From contig CM030941.1 of the NCBI GenBank assembly GCA_018136815.1, forward strand, positions 3,278,001-3,342,000: a DNA stretch of 64,000 nt. Direction: 5' to 3'. The DNA comes from Isochrysis galbana (Eukaryota; Haptophyta; Isochrysidales; Isochrysidaceae). A program made the position numbers and the translations under genes. This document shows, one piece after another, positions 42,201 through 52,024 of this stretch; the first letter of the stretch is position 1, and each line of letters opens with the position of its first letter. The notes under the pieces are model-generated. The model saw only the letters and a program-made list of their open reading frames with translations. It was not told the DNA's origin and made no database searches.

Positions 42201-45200
42201 TTAGCTCGACTGAGGCTACCGCATACGAGCCGTGGTCGGCTCTTCATCGTTATGAGAGGGGGAGGGAATCTAGTGAAGTTTCTTCCGACCCCGTTGTTTC
42301 CCGTCCAGCTACTCCCGAGTCAGACAACCACGAAGACCAAAAAGAAACCCACGATAACCACGACAACGACACGCCACTCTACGCCTCCGAGTCTACTCTC
42401 CACGACCCATTCTCTCCATGGACCGCCCCGCCTCCGGCACGCGCGAGCTCGCCGCGTCCGACGACGCCGACGACTCTCCGGAAGCGGCGCCAACAATGGC
42501 AATCATTCGGAGTGAACGGGGACCAGAAATGGTCCAACGTCACGCTCGAAACCGCTGACGAAATAAGAGCGCAAGCTCTAGCCGGACGAGGCGCCGACGA
42601 GGAATCCGACCTCGCCGCTGCCGTCCGAGCGCCGATCGAGTTCGTGGAAGCCAAAGGCATCCGCGCCGAAGAGCTAGCCTCATTAGTTCGAAGACCCAAG
42701 ACAGAAGCCCAAGCTCGTCTCGAGAAAGACTGGGAAAAGATGTCCGACCACCCGAGGCACCCCACCGACAAGAGAGGCCTGGGATACACTAGTCCCAAGC
42801 TATCACCCTGCACCGCTACCAACGAGGACGACGCCTCTAGACCCTCTGCCACGATAGCGGCAGTCGGATTACCCGAAGAGACGACGATCACCATGACGAC
42901 GAATTCACCCGAGCAACCACGCTGTCGACCAACCCCGTCCCCGTCCGACACCATCGCACACGTGACCGCGCACCGACCGGATAGCGTCGTGGATACCCTA
43001 CCATCTGCCTACCCAAGGCATTGCCTATATGTTCGAGACCTAGTGGTCTGCCGCTCCGGCGAGGCTACCGGCAAAGAAGGAGTTATCTTAGCCGACTCCG
43101 CTCTCACGGTCAACAGCACACTCGCTGACACCGGAGCTGGCCCGTCGGTCGTGACCACTTCCCTCTTGTCCAGCCTACCCAAATACGCATGCGTCGAGCG
43201 GCTGCCACAAGCCGTAGTGACACCGCTTCACGGTCCGGACGGCCTGCCTCTTATCACGCGAGGCAAGGCTCGAATCGTCTTCTCCGTCGGTGGATTTCTC
43301 TTTCGTCATACGTTCATGGTGATTGAAGGCAACCCGATGCTGCTGCTCGGGAACGACTTCTTAGCCACGCACGCCGCTTCGATTCAGCTCGCCTCCGACA
43401 GCGCGGACGGCTCTATCACCCTCGGTGCTCCATCCACGGTGGCTCCTCTTGAGGTTAATGGCAGTCCAAGCCCCGACGCTCCGCCGATCTTTCGCGTCTC
43501 GACGTCACCGATAGCGGTGGTCCCTGTCAGCATGACTTGTGCACAGGTCTGTCCGACCTCCGCGAACCCAATCACGACTGACTTCTTCCGAGGGCCGCAG
43601 GCCACCAAAAACGACAACCAGCTAATCACCGAGCCTCTCTTCAGCACGGCCGATGAGTTTGCCGCCAAAGCGCCGGCATCATGTGGCTCCGAGTACCTCC
43701 TATACACCCACGAACCTATCACGATCCCGGCCTATCATCGGGCAACGTTTCACGTCCGAATTCCGCTAGCTCTTCGAGAACACGAAGACTGCGCCATGCT
43801 CGTGGACCGACTCCCTACGCGTGAAACGATCGATAGCTCTCCTCTCGTCATTCTCCAAGTAGAGAGGTCGAACGCCGACCACACCATCGCGGTTACGGTG
43901 GTCAACACTGACCCCAAACCTCTACACCTTCCGTCGTTCCATCCTGTAGCTTCGCTACAGGTTCGATTCAAAATTCACGCTGGAACATATCGCCGCGTCG
44001 GGGCCGTTAACTCGCCGGATGTGATTGAGTCGCTCGACGAGGACCAGCGTAAGCTCCTCGAGGCAGCCAAGATCGACCCCGAAGGCCGTCTCTCGATGCC
44101 CCAACGTGAACAAGTTCGTCGTCTACTGGCCCGACGTATCGCTGCTTTCGCAATTGACCCGACCAACCCGAATCACACTCACGTGATGGAGGTAGAGCTA
44201 CCGCTCAACCCCGGAGCCGAAGCTCACCGCCACGCACCGTCTAGAGTTGGACGAGAGGGTGAGAAGATCATAGAGGACGAAGTTTGCAAGATGGAGTCCG
44301 CGGGCATCATTAGGAAATCAAATTCGTCGTGGGCCTCTCGAGTCGTGCTAGTCACTAAGAAGGATGGCTCCGTACGTTTCTGCGTAGATTATCGCGACGT
44401 CAACTCCAAGCTTCGTCTAGAGGACAGCCCTCTTCCCCTCACGGTAGAAGCCATCGACCGATTGTCGTCCGGCCAAGGCAACCTCGATTCTCTATTCCTT
44501 TGCACCCTGGACCTGGCATCTGGTTTCTGGGGTATACCGATCAAAGAGTCCGATAAACATATCACCGCGTTCACTACTCATCGCGGCAAGTACGAGTTCA
44601 ATTACTTGCCTTTTGGTGTTCAATCCGGTCCCTCGTATATGTGCCGCCTCATGGACGCCGTTCTCGGTGGGCTGGCATGGGAGATTTGTATGCCATACTT
44701 GGATGATGTCGGCGCCTGGTCGACAGGCGTAGGTGACTCGCTGCAGGCCAGGGAAGAGTCGTCATTCCAACAAATGTTACACCGTCTTGATCTTGTCTTG
44801 GAACGTCTCATCTGGGCGGGCCTCACTTGCAAGATGTCGAAATGCGTTTTCTTTGCCACCTCGGCTGAATATCTCGGCCACGTTGTTTCGCGTGAAGGTC
44901 TTCGGATGGATCCCAAGAAAGTGGAAGCCGTCTCGAAAGTCGACCCTACCCAAATCAACTCTATCGAAGCCGTCCGTTCTTTCCTTGGACTGTGCTCGTA
45001 CTACCGCCGTTTTATACGCCGTTTTGCGATCCGTGCAGCGCCGTTAACCGCTCTCACGCGGAAAGGGTGCGATGTCCCGGTCGAGTCGCAAACAGAAGCC
45101 TGTCGCCAGGCTATCGAAGATCTCAAGCAAGCTATCTGTGAAGAACCCGTACTCGCACCTCCTCGAGACGACCGTCCTTTCCTCGTTAAGACCGACGGTG

Positions 45201-46357
45201 CTAGCAAGCTCGGCATCGCCGGCGTCCTTGCTCAGAAAGACGACGAAGGGAGAGAGCGCGTTGTTGCATACTACGGTCGTAGTTTGAGTCCGGCTGAGCG
45301 CCATTGGACAGTTACTGAAATCGAACTTCTAGCAGCGCTAGAATCGATCCGAAATTGGAGGCCGTATCTTTGGGGTCGCCACTTCACCCTCGTCGTAGAC
45401 CATTCAGCTTTGCGCTGGCTTCACACGATGAAAGATCAAGTCACCGGTGGTCCAGCCTCGCGCCTCATGCGATGGGTCCTGAAGCTAGCCGAATATCGAT
45501 TCGACGTCGTGCACAAACCTGGAGTCACTCACTGGGACGCCGACGGCTTATCCCGCCTAGTTGCTCTCGAGCCCGATCACGATCCTCTCAATCTCGAGGA
45601 GAGTGACGTCCATTCTTTCGATTCTTCCGAAATTCACGACATAGTTGCCGCCGCGGTTACGTCATCCACCCTCACCGCTCGCCGCCAACAAGCAAACGAT
45701 AGGCTCGCTCGTCAAGCATCGGAATCTTCGGAGTCGATTACCTCCTCGTATCTCGATGTGGGCGTGCCTCATGCCGACGAATTGCGTCAAGCGCTCTCTA
45801 CCGACGAGTTCGCTAGCTCGATCATTTCTGAACTCGAGTCGATCCTTCCGAAAGCTTCCCCTTCGATCGACTCTAGCTCGTCGTCGAAGAAAAGGTCCCG
45901 ATTCCTGCTTCGCGATGGCCTACTCTACTACCGATCCTCAGAGGCGGAAGAGGCTCCTCTTCGTTTATACATTCCGGAGTCCCTTCGTGACACGTACCTC
46001 CGCGCCTACCATGACCACCTTGGTCACCCAGGTGCGACAAGGATGACTACCCTACTTCGTTCTCGAGTTTACTGGCCTGGCCTATCCGCCTCTGTATCGG
46101 AGTACGTTCGAGAGTGCCATGAATGCACTCTTGGCAAACCGTTACCGCGACCGCTCGCCCATCCATCCGGTCTTTCTATCGGATCCTATCCTTTCGACGT
46201 CGTCTATTGCGATATTCTTTCGATGGCTCCCACCCACGATTTCGTATCCGGCCGCTCCGGTTTTGATAAGCTGATTGTTTTCGTCGATTCTCTCTCTCGT
46301 TGGATTGAAGCTGAGCCTTGCAACGGTAACCCCTCGTCGTCGTATTCCATACGATGA
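39212..46357 (+). CDS. Gypsy Pol polyprotein with extra domain
   Basis: In frame with gag; the first codon follows the TAG directly, so Pol is probably made as a readthrough fusion. Residues 1-~740 (counted from 39299) are low-complexity Ser/Pro/Thr with Ser-Glu repeats. At ~742-935 lies a methyltransferase-like domain. The protease has LADTGAGPSVV near 43130. Reverse transcriptase shows VDYRDVN, TLDLASGFW, LPFGVQSGPS and YLDD (44696-44707). RNase H: FLVKTDGASK, TEIELLAALE, VVDHSALRW. An integrase HHCC finger (HDHLGHPG ... CHECTLGK) is followed by VVYCDILSMAP and FVDSLSRWIEAEP, after which the frame enters LTR sequence and stops. The missing integrase core would prevent autonomous integration. 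Confidence 0.85.
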   Translation, partial: VAGGAHVRAVTPLPVQGSGPERHPPKDRIMLRPSTSTASNQYPKIPQVPDKPFHLHPPLSPASSPITPISPNADNSILVLDITHESSKPSQPSPPLYQLKPLNRYPTPLPKHQQSKTSRSAKIQPPQAQSNLQSLKSNFACPSHKTSPEYESESKSRSELPSSSYATARPSTSLSPVQSSPVSPVSIATTMEAQFSGSSPLSFESESKPVLSKPRSEPSESESESEFTMSPSPTTRSTAGLTELQPPTEPPTTTPSEGVFTFGPPRPESESFGISGHVQNSNHTRAPFHEPPRIESKHKLTPKPSTTATVSLSQPPFRVSPQPACHSSKLHAAEPIPSVSVPSPSPIAQDNASRARVIKPVTESEITAAPSQPVLATVPLSSSQASASSSPTVATPGGFTFGPAPSVPISKVSPVFSAQHARNDESESEYQLTSPRSLRSTTGVPTPPHQPRAMEELAQPSPSPSEVAESSEFESESTVISAVHPPASPSQVLRRMLRIAEPLRPPPTPAAAAEPPPWPQPSPQPASTTATSLLSPAPTPPTTDCNEVDAWPDSSPDVTMESDHNSLARRGTAASQTELLRPLSQPNRVSKPCPSCLSPVVSRPRRPSPQSDTPLLRVSSSIPSSEPVSTSSISESSSIRPTSPRPPVAASKHCLPLDTTATAIMRVAAINASAIQSFDSSRNNSDVGTRDDTPSPALHALASLRARASGSAVVLPRHLTEAAQELRRPRSGTLASPAAALPKHFDELCAELTKTSQQVQDGLTSGCHAPRVLVVGETSGVVSSMFLLAGADVATCDLYPSEIDYVPHFQGDALHVQNLGWDLVIAHPPCTYLSAVSSQWLSQEPGRRAALESAARVFKSMASATAPFVAVENPRMHAEARRLVGGLTPTQFVQPWEHGTGHQKATGLYLTKGLPPLQPTCVVDGRESAMANLSPSPHRGALRSRTYVGVAGAMATHWMPVLLRHLSQQGDQPSTKKLSALELLACARRSLSDRPSLSSTEATAYEPWSALHRYERGRESSEVSSDPVVSRPATPESDNHEDQKETHDNHDNDTPLYASESTLHDPFSPWTAPPPARASSPRPTTPTTLRKRRQQWQSFGVNGDQKWSNVTLETADEIRAQALAGRGADEESDLAAAVRAPIEFVEAKGIRAEELASLVRRPKTEAQARLEKDWEKMSDHPRHPTDKRGLGYTSPKLSPCTATNEDDASRPSATIAAVGLPEETTITMTTNSPEQPRCRPTPSPSDTIAHVTAHRPDSVVDTLPSAYPRHCLYVRDLVVCRSGEATGKEGVILADSALTVNSTLADTGAGPSVVTTSLLSSLPKYACVERLPQAVVTPLHGPDGLPLITRGKARIVFSVGGFLFRHTFMVIEGNPMLLLGNDFLATHAASIQLASDSADGSITLGAPSTVAPLEVNGSPSPDAPPIFRVSTSPIAVVPVSMTCAQVCPTSANPITTDFFRGPQATKNDNQLITEPLFSTADEFAAKAPASCGSEYLLYTHEPITIPAYHRATFHVRIPLALREHEDCAMLVDRLPTRETIDSSPLVILQVERSNADHTIAVTVVNTDPKPLHLPSFHPVASLQVRFKIHAGTYRRVGAVNSPDVIESLDEDQRKLLEAAKIDPEGRLSMPQREQVRRLLARRIAAFAIDPTNPNHTHVMEVELPLNPGAEAHRHAPSRVGREGEKIIEDEVCKMESAGIIRKSNSSWASRVVLVTKKDGSVRFCVDYRDVNSKLRLEDSPLPLTVEAIDRLSSGQGNLDSLFLCTLDLASGFWGIPIKESDKHITAFTTHRGKYEFNYLPFGVQSGPSYMCRLMDAVLGGLAWEICMPYLDDVGAWSTGVGDSLQAREESSFQQMLHRLDLVLERLIWAGLTCKMSKCVFFATSAEYLGHVVSREGLRMDPKKVEAVSKVDPTQINSIEAVRSFLGLCSYYRRFIRRFAIRAAPLTALTRKGCDVPVESQTEACRQAIEDLKQAICEEPVLAPPRDDRPFLVKTDGASKLGIAGVLAQKDDEGRERVVAYYGRSLSPAERHWTVTEIELLAALESIRNWRPYLWGRHFTLVVDHSALRWLHTMKDQVTGGPASRLMRWVLKLAEYRFDVVHKPGVTHWDADGLSRLVALEPDHDPLNLEESDVHSFDSSEIHDIVAAAVTSSTLTARRQQANDRLARQASESSESITSSYLDVGVPHADELRQALSTDEFASSIISELESILPKASPSIDSSSSSKKRSRFLLRDGLLYYRSSEAEEAPLRLYIPESLRDTYLRAYHDHLGHPGATRMTTLLRSRVYWPGLSASVSEYVRECHECTLGKPLPRPLAHPSGLSIGSYPFDVVYCDILSMAPTHDFVSGRSGFDKLIVFVDSLSRWIEAEPCNGNPSSSYSIR
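41515..42110 (+). other. Phage-type cytosine methyltransferase-like domain within Pol
   Basis: About 195 residues: VLVVGETSGVVSSMFLLAGA (SAM-binding motif I-like), CDLYPSE, WDLVIAHPPCTYLS (motif IV with catalytic-type Cys, codon at 41699), FVAVENPRMH (motif VI-like ENP, 41825), and RSRTYVGVAGAMA. This order matches the short DNA methylase-like proteins of bacteriophages, which share PPC and ENx with C5-cytosine methyltransferases. The motifs are intact, so activity is possible. No clear target-recognition domain is seen. Confidence 0.75.
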
Positions 46358-47159
46358 CAGACTTTTACTTCTAACCGGTGGTTTATTTTAAGCCTCAAGG
46401 TCTCGTCGGCGACATTCTACCCCTTCTCTTACTTTCTTTCGATGTCATCAAACGTTCCACGACTGTCTCCCGTCTTCTCTTCGTGCATCGGTGTCGTATT
46501 CCATACGATGACAGACTTTTACTTCTAACCGGTGGTTTATTTTAAGCCTCAAGGTCTCGTCGGCGACATTCTACCCCTTCTCTTACTTTCTTTCGATGTC
46601 ATCAAACGTTCCACGACTGTCTCCCGTCTTCTCTTCGTGCATCGGTTGTAGTCTTCCGTCTTCTCTTCGTATATCGGCGGTAGCTCCACAGCGAGGTCTG
46701 CTCTCGTTGTTCCGACTTCTCTGTTTCGCATGTCTGTGCGCCGATGAGTTGCCTTGGTGCCGACGCTTGACAGTCCGCCCTGAGTGTGGTTAGTTTTCGC
46801 CCTGTTTGGATTAGTTCGTGTGTGTCTGCGTGACGAGGGATCTTTTTGAGTCCCTGCGTTGTAGTCTCTCCTGTCTACCTTGGACCTAAGAAGCTCTCAT
46901 TCTCCTTCTCTCTCTTCCTCTAGCTCGCTAGCTAGCCTCGGCCCTACCCTCCAACGCCGCGCGTTGTGAGCCTCCGAACCTCCGTCTCTCGTCTCGTCCC
47001 TCGCACTCGATGGTAGAAGCTGTCAGACCCGACTTCTACTATGACCTCTCAGACATATTCCCGCAAGCAACCACCTACGATTCCTTCACGGCCGCGTCAG
47101 CTGCCGGCTCGATCGAACGGCCCTCTGCCCACGAGTCAGTAGTCATCGCGTGTTCGACA
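46339..47159 (+). repeat. LTR with duplicated first 152 bp
   Basis: The LTR start (GTCGTATTCCATACGATGAC) occurs at 46339 and again, as TGTCGTATTCC, at 46492; the first ~152 bp are repeated in tandem. The second copy runs to ...GTGTTCGACA at 47159, giving a 668-bp LTR with TG...CA ends, matching the solo LTR at 61.3 kb. Flanking pentamers (ATCGG, CTCCG) differ, so there is no target duplication here. Confidence 0.8.
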
Positions 47160-47714
47160 CTCCGAAGCCGTCTCCTCAGCCGCGCCCAGACACCTAGTGG
47201 CTAGTGGGCGCGGGCCGCGAGCTGCACTCCCACGCCCACACCCCACGCCCACGCTGGGCCTGCCCTCGACAATAATAATAATAATAAAACAACTGAGCGT
47301 TGGTACCACTACTCTCACTAGCCCGGTGCTGCGCTACTATCACGACACCCCTCAGCGTGTTTGCCCGCACGCCTTGAAGTGGTGGCACAGACAAATACAC
47401 ATATGCACCCCTTCAAATCTCCCCCTCGCTAACACTCGGCTCCCTTTATAACTCCCACAAGTTACAATGGGGGAAAACACAGTGAGGCGGACCGACCTAC
47501 GTCGGGCGACTTACCAGGGGCAAAAACACCAGGGGGGGGGGGGGCTCTTGTCGGCGGAAGCAGAACGGCCCTTACAGCTTGCGCCGCGAGCAATCGCAGC
47601 AGGTAGAAGAAGCCAGTCTTGCAATAGGTGTTAGCCCAGAATCTTCCCTTTTTTTTAGTCACGCAGGGATGCATGTTGTTTTGCGGTTGCGCGTCAAGGG
47701 TCTACAACAACTAT
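47160..47714. other. Intergenic: (AAT)n, poly-G, LINE tail
   Basis: An AAT microsatellite at about 47270-47287, 13 G near 47532, and a 3'-terminal LINE fragment at about 47620-47656 (GGTGTTAGCCCAGAATCTTC then eight T), related to the tail of copy 1. No gene seen. Repeated at 52827-53383. Confidence 0.6.
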
Positions 47715-50315
47715 TTACGTTGGGAGCGGCACGCTCGCGATGATCTCCGCGCGAAACTCAACCCGCAGCCCCATCACCTTCTTCGCGTCAGCGGCAGACA
47801 GCTTCAGCCCACCATCCGACCACACGTCGACGAGCTCCGACTCGCGCTCAAGAGAGAGCAGCATGGCCATCTGAGTCAGCCTGGAGAGCGGCTCGCGCAC
47901 CGAACGACTGGAGAGGTCAGAGAGCCGCTGCGCGAGAGTGCGTACGTCGCGTTCGAGTAGCAGTGCACCGTACATATCAACGCGCTTTAGCAGCAAATGC
48001 GCCTCGATACGCTCGGCGATGTGCACGACGAGTAGCTCAAGGAGCGCCTGTGTGTTGGCTTCGTTGAGCGCGCCCTGGATCGTGCTCAGCACGCTGTTCA
48101 GCTCGGCCATGAGCGGTGACACAAAAGAAGCGGTTTCGGCCGTGGCGAGGGCCTCATCAGAGCCCAGCACGTAAGAGCGCTCGCGGAACGCGTCCAGCTT
48201 CGCCTTCAGACGCGGGTGGATCGTGGAGGCGAGCTGCTGGAGCCCGGCATTCAGCGAGATGGCAAGCTTACCCTCGACGTGCTTCACAGCGTCCAGCTGC
48301 GCTTCGACGGAGGCCAACGCGTCGGGCGGTAGCTCGCGCGCTGCATCTTCGGCTGCACCACGGAAGAGCCGCGGCGCGCACGACATGCAGAGCTGGAGGG
48401 CGTTGAGCGCGCGCAGAGTACTGGGGAGCCGCGAGGCGCCAGCGGCCGTCACAGCGGAACCCATCGCGCCTGACACGCAGGCGGAGGCGGCGGTGCCTTG
48501 CGTGGCTTCCGCCATCATTGCCTGGGCCGAGGCGAGCGCTGCGCCCGCCAGCTTGGACGAGACGGTCTGCTTCAGTGGCGTCGAGAGCGAGTCGAGCAGT
48601 ATACCGCCAATCAGCTCAGACGCGTGCTGCACCGCAGAGGCTGCGACATCACCGTCGCAGGTGTGAAGTGCACGGCGGAGGCAGCGTTGCAACACGTAAA
48701 AGACGGAGTCGATGAGCTCGGTCTTCGAAGTGTCGGCGCGCCGGGCAGTGTCGCCATCTTCGGCGCCACCGGCTCGTCCACCGGCAGCCGCTTCATCTTC
48801 CATCGAGGAATCCATGCGCATCGCCTTCACTGTGGCGGCCCATGCCTGCTGGGCGGAAAGCGCTTGCAGACCTGCGCGCAAGTCACAGAAGCCGGTCGAG
48901 CGGCTCAGGGTGGACGACGGAGCCGCGGCGGGAGCGTCGGCGGCACCGCTCGAAGCTCTCGTTTCGGCGGCCCCGTCGTCACCAGCCGCAACGGGCGGTG
49001 GAAGCCGCGCGTACACGAAGGCGTCATACTGCACTGCTCCACGAAGCAGCCCGGCGAGCTCATCGAGCAAGCCTTCACATCCGAGTGCCTCGGCTTCAGC
49101 GTCGGGACCAATCTCGGGAAGCTGGCCGACGGGCACTGCCGCACCCATGCGCCGCTGCGCCGAGGCCGTGCGCGAGCGCAGGGCTGCCGCCGCTGCGTAC
49201 TGCGCCGCAAGCACCGTGCCAGCCTCGACTGACCTGTCGTACAGAAGCGCGCACAGCTCGCGCGCGGCCTGAGCTGCGGCGACGTCCTCGGCCACGGCGG
49301 CGTTGTCACCGGGCGCGGTTAAGACCGAAGCAAGGGACTCGCCAGTGTCGGCATCGGATTGCGCCCTCGGCAACGGCAGCAGCGCTGCGCTGACGCCTGT
49401 GACTGCCTCGGCGGTGCAACGTAGGAGACGGGCGAGCCTCAAGGGCAGCGCCACGAGCACAGGCTGCGTGCCCTCGACGGCCGTCGGCTCGGCCGCTGCG
49501 TCGATGCACTTGGTGCAGAAGGCAGCGAGTGTTGTGTGCGCCTCGACCATTTCGCCGAGCTGTGTAAGCAGCCGGCAGAAGCGGCAGACAGGGCCGAGGA
49601 CGCTGGCGGCAAGCGCATCCGCAAGGCGCGAGCGCACCTCTGAAAGCACGCGTGTGTGTGCCGACTCGATTCGTTTGCGCGTTGGCGCGTCAATAGCGTC
49701 GCCGGCCGCACGCACCGAGGCGAGCGCGCTTTGCACGTGCAGCGTGGCCGTCTCAAAGTCGGCCCCTGCGAGCGCCACCGCCGCACTTGCCTCAGCCTCG
49801 TCGAGCGCGAGCAGCCGGTCGACAAGCGTGAGAGTGCCACTCAGCTCGGCCCGTCGGGCGTGAAGCGAGCAAATGGCCGCAGCCGAAGGCGCAGAAAACG
49901 CTGAGGTGGTCCGCGTGCCCTCAACGAGCGCATCAAGCTCCGCGCCGATCCGCACTGCCTGCGCTGAAGCAGCAGCCGCCTCAGGCGCGAGCGCACGCAC
50001 CCCCTCGTAGGCCTCCAAGCGAATCTTGGCGAGCTGAGCGTCGAGCTGTGCCTCGCGCGCGTCAAGCGCGGCAAGCGAGGCCTGGAGCGCAGCCAGATCA
50101 AGCGTATCCGGCTCGGGCGCACCCACCTCGGCCACGGAAGCCGCCGGCAACTCTTCCTCAGCAGCCGCAGCGGCCGCGAGCGAAGAGAGAGGGGAAGAGA
50201 GAGGAGGAGAGAAAGAGCAGCCAACGGCCGCCAGCCGCGCCGCAGCACTCGCGCAGGCGGAGCGCGGCGCTCCCGCGCGAGAGACAACGCAGCTCAGTGT
50301 CGATGAGCGCGCCAT
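47715..50315 (-). CDS. COG4: Conserved oligomeric Golgi complex subunit 4
   Basis: Single exon, 866 aa, from the ATG at 50315. COG4 is part of the COG tether (lobe A) that captures vesicles recycling within the Golgi. The N-terminal half has a coiled-coil-like region (LDALDAREAQLDAQL type) and many Ala-rich helices; the C-terminus is diagnostic: SRLTQMAMLLSLERESEL, then LSAADAKKVMGLRVEFR, the conserved end of COG4. Length is a little above typical. An insertion around residues 440-520 is low-complexity. A CT-rich leader precedes the ATG. An almost identical copy lies at 53384-55984, probably the same locus assembled twice. Confidence 0.88.
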   Translation of the reverse strand: MARSSTLSCVVSRAGAPRSACASAAARLAAVGCSFSPPLSSPLSSLAAAAAAEEELPAASVAEVGAPEPDTLDLAALQASLAALDAREAQLDAQLAKIRLEAYEGVRALAPEAAAASAQAVRIGAELDALVEGTRTTSAFSAPSAAAICSLHARRAELSGTLTLVDRLLALDEAEASAAVALAGADFETATLHVQSALASVRAAGDAIDAPTRKRIESAHTRVLSEVRSRLADALAASVLGPVCRFCRLLTQLGEMVEAHTTLAAFCTKCIDAAAEPTAVEGTQPVLVALPLRLARLLRCTAEAVTGVSAALLPLPRAQSDADTGESLASVLTAPGDNAAVAEDVAAAQAARELCALLYDRSVEAGTVLAAQYAAAAALRSRTASAQRRMGAAVPVGQLPEIGPDAEAEALGCEGLLDELAGLLRGAVQYDAFVYARLPPPVAAGDDGAAETRASSGAADAPAAAPSSTLSRSTGFCDLRAGLQALSAQQAWAATVKAMRMDSSMEDEAAAGGRAGGAEDGDTARRADTSKTELIDSVFYVLQRCLRRALHTCDGDVAASAVQHASELIGGILLDSLSTPLKQTVSSKLAGAALASAQAMMAEATQGTAASACVSGAMGSAVTAAGASRLPSTLRALNALQLCMSCAPRLFRGAAEDAARELPPDALASVEAQLDAVKHVEGKLAISLNAGLQQLASTIHPRLKAKLDAFRERSYVLGSDEALATAETASFVSPLMAELNSVLSTIQGALNEANTQALLELLVVHIAERIEAHLLLKRVDMYGALLLERDVRTLAQRLSDLSSRSVREPLSRLTQMAMLLSLERESELVDVWSDGGLKLSAADAKKVMGLRVEFRAEIIASVPLPT

Positions 50316-50319
50316 AGAG

Positions 50320-50461
50320 AGGGAGGGAGAGAGAGGGAGGGAGGAAGAGGGGTGAGGGAGGGAGGAAGGGAGGGAAGGAGGGAAGGAGGGAAGGAGAGAG
50401 AGAGGGAGGGAGGGAGGGGGGGGGGGGGGGAGAGAGAGAGAGAGAGAGGGAGAGAGGGAGA

Positions 50462-50528
<67 letters not shown>

Positions 50529-50550
50529 AGGGAGGGAGGGAGAGAGAGAA
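50320..50550 (-). repeat. CT-rich leader of COG4 (GA on given strand)
   Basis: GA-rich tract with (GA)n of about 25 units at 50466-50521 and a run of about 15 G near 50416, directly upstream of the COG4 start on its sense strand as CT. Recurs at 55990-56223, a few bases longer. Confidence 0.7.
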
Positions 50551-50947
50551 GAGGGATTTTGAAGGTGCCAACAGGGTCTCAACGGGGGGGGGCTCAACAG
50601 GATTTTCTTCTCCGTTGAGTGACTGTTGAGTCCCTTTCACAAAAGGCCGAGTTCGCTCGCGGGGGGGCGAAAGTACCCAACACGCGGTGTGCTCTAGGCG
50701 GCCCGGCAGAGCGCGGCGGCCATGCCCACCAGGCCATACACCGCCCGGGAGTTGCGCAGGTCGAAGCTGGCGATGTTGCTGGCGATGGACGAGGCAGACG
50801 AGCGGGCGCGGAAGAGGGCGCGATTGGGCCTGAGTCCGCCAGGGGATGACTTTTGGGAAGTCCTGCTGCTGGCTGTCGCGGCTGAGCCGCTGATGCGGAC
50901 CACGCGCTCGCGCATTGGCCCAGAGCGCATGTCCATCGCGCGTTTGG
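50551..50947 (+). mobile_element. Left end of Harbinger element, cut by gap
   Basis: Identical to the start of the element at 56224: left terminal repeat and the first 75 codons of the transposase (50722-50947), ending at the gap. Best read as the same locus seen in a second contig. Confidence 0.85.
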
Positions 50948-51047
50948 NNNNNNNNNNNNNNNNNNNNNNNNNNNNNNNNNNNNNNNNNNNNNNNNNNNNN
51001 NNNNNNNNNNNNNNNNNNNNNNNNNNNNNNNNNNNNNNNNNNNNNNN
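50948..51047. other. Assembly gap (100 N)
   Basis: Lies exactly between two near-identical ~5.57-kb segments; the join is probably an unmerged contig overlap. Confidence 0.95.
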
Positions 51048-52024
51048 ACTTCACCCTCGTCGTAGACCATTCAGCTTTGCGCTGGCTTCACACGATGAAA
51101 GATCAAGTCACCGGTGGTCCAGCCTCGCGCCTCATGCGATGGGTCCTGAAGCTAGCCGAATATCGATTCGACGTCGTGCACAAACCTGGAGTCACTCACT
51201 GGGACGCCGACGGCTTATCCCGCCTAGTTGCTCTCGAGCCCGATCACGATCCTCTCAATCTCGAGGAGAGTGACGTCCATTCTTTCGATTCTTCCGAAAT
51301 TCACGACATAGTTGCCGCCGCGGTTACGTCATCCACCCTCACCGCTCGCCGCCAACAAGCAAACGATAGGCTCGCTCGTCAAGCATCGGAATCTTCGGAG
51401 TCGATTACCTCCTCGTATCTCGATGTGGGCGTGCCTCATGCCGACGAATTGCGTCAAGCGCTCTCTACCGACGAGTTCGCTAGCTCGATCATTTCTGAAC
51501 TCGAGTCGATCCTTCCGAAAGCTTCCCCTTCGATCGACTCTAGCTCGTCGTCGAAGAAAAGGTCCCGATTCCTGCTTCGCGATGGCCTACTCTACTACCG
51601 ATCCTCAGAGGCGGAAGAGGCTCCTCTTCGTTTATACATTCCGGAGTCCCTTCGTGACACGTACCTCCGCGCCTACCATGACCACCTTGGTCACCCAGGT
51701 GCGACAAGGATGACTACCCTACTTCGTTCTCGAGTTTACTGGCCTGGCCTATCCGCCTCTGTATCGGAGTACGTTCGAGAGTGCCATGAATGCACTCTTG
51801 GCAAACCGTTACCGCGACCGCTCGCCCATCCATCCGGTCTTTCTATCGGATCCTATCCTTTCGACGTCGTCTATTGCGATATTCTTTCGATGGCTCCCAC
51901 CCACGATTTCGTATCCGGCCGCTCCGGTTTTGATAAGCTGATTGTTTTCGTCGATTCTCTCTCTCGTTGGATTGAAGCTGAGCCTTGCAACGGTAACCCC
52001 TCGTCGTCGTATTCCATACGATGA
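51048..52024 (+). pseudogene. Pol 3' part (duplicate copy)
   Basis: RNase H from VVDHSALRW through the integrase zinc finger to the same truncated core as at 46357. It starts directly at the gap. Confidence 0.85.

Larger units (their letters stand above)
36842..47159 (+). mobile_element. Ty3/gypsy-type retrotransposon with methyltransferase-like domain, 3'-defective
   Basis: Order: gag, TAG, Ser/Pro-rich region, methyltransferase-like domain, protease, reverse transcriptase, RNase H, integrase zinc finger, start of the integrase core, LTR pieces. RT before integrase places it in Ty3/gypsy. The integrase core is cut after its first ~45 residues and joined to LTR sequence, and no matching 5' LTR is seen, so this copy is defective. 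A solo LTR of the same family is at 61273-61972. Confidence 0.85.
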
